Shown piece after piece: positions 61,134 to 64,000 of a stretch of 64,000 nt of DNA. Below the pieces are notes generated by a model. The model made no database searches. It saw only the letters and a list, made by a program, of their open reading frames with translations, and was not told the origin of the DNA. Position 1 is the first letter of the stretch; every line of letters starts with the position of its first letter. The stretch is from Candidatus Afararchaeum irisae (GTDB lineage Archaea; Halobacteriota; Halobacteria; Halobacteriales; Afararchaeaceae), in contig JAXIOF010000039.1 of the NCBI GenBank assembly GCA_034190545.1, positions 1 to 64,000 on the forward strand, given 5' to 3'. The translations under genes and the position numbers were made by a program.

Positions 61134-62651
61134 CTACTTCTCAAGCCAGTCGGCGAACGACCCCTCGAACAGTGTCTCCTTCTGAAGCTCTATGTACTTT
61201 CTCTCTGTCTTCCTCAAGGCGGTCTCGAACTCCTCGCCCTCTGAGAGACGTCTCTTGACCTCCTTCTTCTTCCAGTCGGCGGGCGTGATACCCTCCTCGT
61301 ACCTCTTCTTGAGGGGCCAGAGATACGTGTACGCCTCGTCGCCGTCTATTCCGTACGACTGGAGACCCCGTGACGCGAGTTCGATCATCTCGTCGTAGAC
61401 TTCGTCGCCGTTCAACTCGCTCCCGTCGGAGCCTATCCAGTCTATCTCGGCGTCCAAGCCGTTCTCGGCGGCGTCGTAGAACGAGTCGCGCGCCTTCTCC
61501 CACTCTAGGTCTATCAGGGGATGGTCGAGTCTCGTGAGTGCGGTGAGTAGTCCGGCGTAGAGTGCCTGGAAGCCTATCGTGTCTCTTATCGTGGGCTGTC
61601 CCGCGAGTGGACGGAACTCGACACGGACGTGGGCGTCGCTCCTCGTAGAGCCCTCGAAGACGGGTCTTATCCATCTCCAGTAGGTTCCTCTTTTCATCTT
61701 GAGATGTCCGAACTCGTCGTCGAACCTCGATCCGCCGTCTATCGGCATCGGGACGTATACCTCGTCGTCGGCTATCGCGTCGACCGCCTCCTCTACTGTC
61801 TCTATGTCACGTGGGAAAGAGACCTTCTCGGTCTTGTCACGGAAGTTGAGGACACTCTCGAAGACGTTTATGCGTGACTCGTCCCACGCGTCCTCGATTA
61901 TTAGATCCGCGGGGACGTCGTCGTAGAGGTCGGGGGGGAAGAAGGGCGAGTTGACGCCGAGAGAGAGTATCGCGGGAGCTATCCTGAGTGCGTACGAGAA
62001 ATACATCGGAAGCTCCGAAGCCTGAGGCACCTGGTAATGGGGCTGTATGGAAGTGATCAGAGACTCGGGCATCACCGTCTTAGATTCGAGCGAGACGTGG
62101 GGAGCCTTAAGCTCTATGTCGCCTTCCATACGGAGCATCTGGTTACTCATCGCGTGGTATCTCACGCTCGGGGACATATTCGAAGCTATATGTACGCCGT
62201 CGTCCTCCGCCCCCGCTAAGAGGTACTCGCGCGCAGTCTCTCCCTGTGGCGGTATCGTCCATATTCCACTCGACACGAGACGGAGTCTGTCTGTCTTGAG
62301 CGTCTCGAGGGCGATCTTGAGCTTCGACTTGACCTCGTTCTCCTGCGCCCTTATGCCGTAGCCGTTGAGTGGCTGGGGGGATGTCACCATCTCGGCGTTG
62401 TGGAGACCCAGCTCCTTCTCGAAGCCTATGTAGCTCAGAAGAGGACGTGGAACCCTCGCGAGGTATGGACTCTCAGCCGACTCGTCGACCGCGTAGAACT
62501 CGTGTTCGAGACCGATTATAGCCTGAGGGTTGTTGAACGTCCCCCTGCTGAGCTCGTGCTTCACGAACTCGGCGTCCTCCCTCACACGTGCGTCGAACTC
62601 TTCGGCGTCGACTTCGAGTATCTCCTCGACCCTTCCTCCGATGTCGTCCAT
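61134..62651 (-). CDS. Glutamate-cysteine ligase (GCS2)-like protein
   Basis: A 505-aa protein of the carboxylate-amine ligase group: IIGLEHEFYAVDE with the metal-binding Glu pair near residue 48, GLHNAEMVTSPQPL, HIASNMSPSVRYHAM, and HVRVEFRPLAGQPTIRDTIG near 355. Haloarchaea use gamma-glutamylcysteine as a thiol, so a related ligation is plausible. This protein is longer than classical haloarchaeal GshA, so the substrate may differ. It converges on the aldo/keto reductase with 2 bp between stops. Confidence 0.75.
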   Translation of the reverse strand: MDDIGGRVEEILEVDAEEFDARVREDAEFVKHELSRGTFNNPQAIIGLEHEFYAVDESAESPYLARVPRPLLSYIGFEKELGLHNAEMVTSPQPLNGYGIRAQENEVKSKLKIALETLKTDRLRLVSSGIWTIPPQGETAREYLLAGAEDDGVHIASNMSPSVRYHAMSNQMLRMEGDIELKAPHVSLESKTVMPESLITSIQPHYQVPQASELPMYFSYALRIAPAILSLGVNSPFFPPDLYDDVPADLIIEDAWDESRINVFESVLNFRDKTEKVSFPRDIETVEEAVDAIADDEVYVPMPIDGGSRFDDEFGHLKMKRGTYWRWIRPVFEGSTRSDAHVRVEFRPLAGQPTIRDTIGFQALYAGLLTALTRLDHPLIDLEWEKARDSFYDAAENGLDAEIDWIGSDGSELNGDEVYDEMIELASRGLQSYGIDGDEAYTYLWPLKKRYEEGITPADWKKKEVKRRLSEGEEFETALRKTERKYIELQKETLFEGSFADWLEK

Positions 62652-62683
62652 ACCGCGTATTGCTATCCGGGGTACTTCAACTT

Positions 62684-62702
62684 AGTGTAGTGTAGTGTAT
62701 GT
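62684..62702. repeat. Pentamer GTAGT repeat upstream of the GCS2-like gene
   Basis: TAGTGTAGTGTAGTGTATG-type tandem repeats lie in the 108-bp gap between the divergent GCS2-like and aldehyde dehydrogenase genes. TATA-like AACTATATC near 62728 probably serves the aldehyde dehydrogenase. Confidence 0.6.
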
Positions 62703-62759
62703 CGTCGTGTCTTCTCGACTACCCCAAACTATATCCGAGAATCCCGAGAAGACTTACGC

Positions 62760-64000
62760 ATGGCTCTCGAATCTGTCAACCCCGCGACGGGTGAGACTAT
62801 AAAGACCTTCGACGAACACGACTCCGAAGACGTCGACCGTATTCTGGATCACTCTGCCGAAGCTTTCGAAGACTGGAGCGATGTCAGTATCGAGGAACGT
62901 GAGTCGCTGATGGCGGACGCCGCCGACGTACTCCGCGACAACAAGAAGGAGTACGCCGAGGTAATCACCAACGAGATGGGGAAGCCGATAACACAGTCGG
63001 TCGCCGAGGTCGAGAAATGCGCTTGGGTCTGTGACTACTACGCCGAGAACGCGAGCCAACATCTCCAGGACGACGTAGTGGGTGCGACTCCGGGAACGAA
63101 GACATACATCTCGTACGAGCCTCTCGGATCAGTCCTCGCTGTGATGCCGTGGAACTTTCCCTTCTGGCAGGTCTTCCGTTTTGCCGCCCCGACCCTCACG
63201 GCGGGGAACACGGGTCTCCTAAAACACTCGTCGAATGTCCCGGGCTGTGCGAGAGCCATAGAGGAGGTCTTCGAGGAGGCGGGCTTCCCCGACGACGTAT
63301 TCAGGAGTCTGATGGCTCCGTCATCCCTCATAGACGGCTTCATAGGTGACGACAGGATAAAGGCTGTCACACTTACCGGAAGCGAGAGGGCGGGAAGGAC
63401 GGTAGCCGAGACCGCGGGCAGGAACCTCAAGAAGACGGTACTCGAACTCGGAGGGAGCGACCCCTTCGTAGTCCTTGACGACGCCGACCTCGACCAAGCC
63501 GCCGAGAAGGGTGCGAGCGCGAGGAACCAGAACTCGGGACAGTCGTGTATAGCCGCCAAACGGTTCATAGTCGTCGAGGACGTCTACGACGAGTTCGTCG
63601 ACCGTCTCAGGGACGAGATGGGATCGCTCGCTATCGGCGACCCTATCGACGACGAGACGGAGATAGGTCCACAGGCGAGGCAAGACCTCATGGAGTCTCT
63701 ACACCAACAGGTCGAGGCGAGCGTCGAAGCAGGGGCTGAGCTACATCTCGGAGGAGAGCCCCTCGACAGGGACGGCTTCTACTACCCTCCGACGCTTCTC
63801 ACAGACGTCCCCGAACACTGTCCCGCCGCCGACGAGGAGGTATTCGGACCCGTCGCCGCGGTCTTCGAGGTCGCCGACGAGGAAGAGGCTCTAGAGATGG
63901 CGAACGACTCGAACTACGGCTTGGGTGCGAGCATCTGGACACGTGACAAGGAACGTGGCGAAAGAATCGCCCACGAGATCGAGGCGGGCTGTGTCTTCGT
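62760..64000 (+). CDS. NAD(P)-dependent aldehyde dehydrogenase, 3'-truncated by window
   Basis: Starts ATG at 62760 (MALESVNPATGETIKTF) and runs off the window after 413 codons of the usual ~455. The catalytic residues are present: MPWNFPFWQVF (Asn), VTLTGSERAGR, ELGGSDPFVVL (Glu), and the nucleophile in SGQSCIAAKRF. EVFGPVAAVFEV follows. The sequence fits succinate-semialdehyde dehydrogenase-like enzymes of haloarchaea; the substrate is not proven. A TATA-like ACTATATC about 30 bases upstream suits a leaderless transcript. Confidence 0.93.
   Translation, partial: MALESVNPATGETIKTFDEHDSEDVDRILDHSAEAFEDWSDVSIEERESLMADAADVLRDNKKEYAEVITNEMGKPITQSVAEVEKCAWVCDYYAENASQHLQDDVVGATPGTKTYISYEPLGSVLAVMPWNFPFWQVFRFAAPTLTAGNTGLLKHSSNVPGCARAIEEVFEEAGFPDDVFRSLMAPSSLIDGFIGDDRIKAVTLTGSERAGRTVAETAGRNLKKTVLELGGSDPFVVLDDADLDQAAEKGASARNQNSGQSCIAAKRFIVVEDVYDEFVDRLRDEMGSLAIGDPIDDETEIGPQARQDLMESLHQQVEASVEAGAELHLGGEPLDRDGFYYPPTLLTDVPEHCPAADEEVFGPVAAVFEVADEEEALEMANDSNYGLGASIWTRDKERGERIAHEIEAGCVF

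Overview
The window reads as a gene-dense chromosome segment of a halophilic archaeon (class Halobacteria). Supports are the very acidic proteins, archaeal information-processing genes (Orc1/Cdc6, PolD small subunit, archaeal DnaG, RadA, NMD3, NAC, class I LysRS, archaeal ProS, Trm56), haloarchaeal families (OapABC beside the origin, PspAB, DUF63, MptD) and TATA-box promoters close to start codons, as in leaderless transcripts. The genome uses many ATA, AGG and AGA codons and has only moderately high GC, unlike the very GC-rich common haloarchaea. A deep-branching or mid-GC lineage is possible, but the sequence alone does not settle the genus. No rRNA, tRNA or CRISPR array was seen.

Layout. 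1-9.2 kb: end of a chemotaxis transducer, PEP carboxylase, PadR regulator, SRP54, the B12 subunit of methylmalonyl-CoA mutase with its MeaB chaperone, endonuclease V, thioredoxin reductase, a thiolase/DUF35 pair and a ferritin-like protein. 9.3-27.2 kb: DnaG, NadC, DapD, RNase HII, a DsbA-like lipoprotein, SecDF, NMD3, HtpX-PspAB, RadA, a HAD phosphatase, FBP aldolase/phosphatase, citrate synthase and the PolD small subunit. 27.2-32 kb: a replication-origin locus. Orc1/Cdc6 points left and oapABC points right. Between them lie three origin recognition boxes, two of them perfect 29-bp inverted copies, around an AT-rich unwinding region. 32-37.7 kb: UMP kinase, LysRS, NAC, Trm56, PepF. 38.4-52.9 kb: MptD, ProS, RlmE, MscS, dihydroorotase, HPP-UspA, trpCBA, a beta-CASP nuclease, a CrcB pair, DUF389, EngB, LysE. 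53-54.6 kb: a compositionally foreign HEPN-type gene next to a 5'-truncated transporter. 55-64 kb: mutS-mutL-methyltransferase, aldo/keto reductase, a GCS2-like protein and the start of an aldehyde dehydrogenase.

The most unusual material is at 37.76-38.45 kb. At least fifteen perfect or near-perfect palindromes, nearly all with 3-nt loops, are strung together. Some are arranged as two-hairpin units joined by GAGCCA and separated by ACGTTC. They sit against a decayed TnpB 3' end and an omega-RNA-like right end of an IS200/IS605-type element. The same two-hairpin unit, sharing a 24-nt identical stretch, recurs 11 kb away inside the beta-CASP nuclease gene. There it adds 17 codons in frame and is flanked by a 6-bp direct repeat. 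This suggests a small mobile palindromic element that tolerates insertion in genes, comparable in behaviour to Rickettsia palindromic elements but unrelated in sequence as far as can be judged here.

A second recurrent feature is hexanucleotide microsatellite sequence at gene ends and in short spacers.
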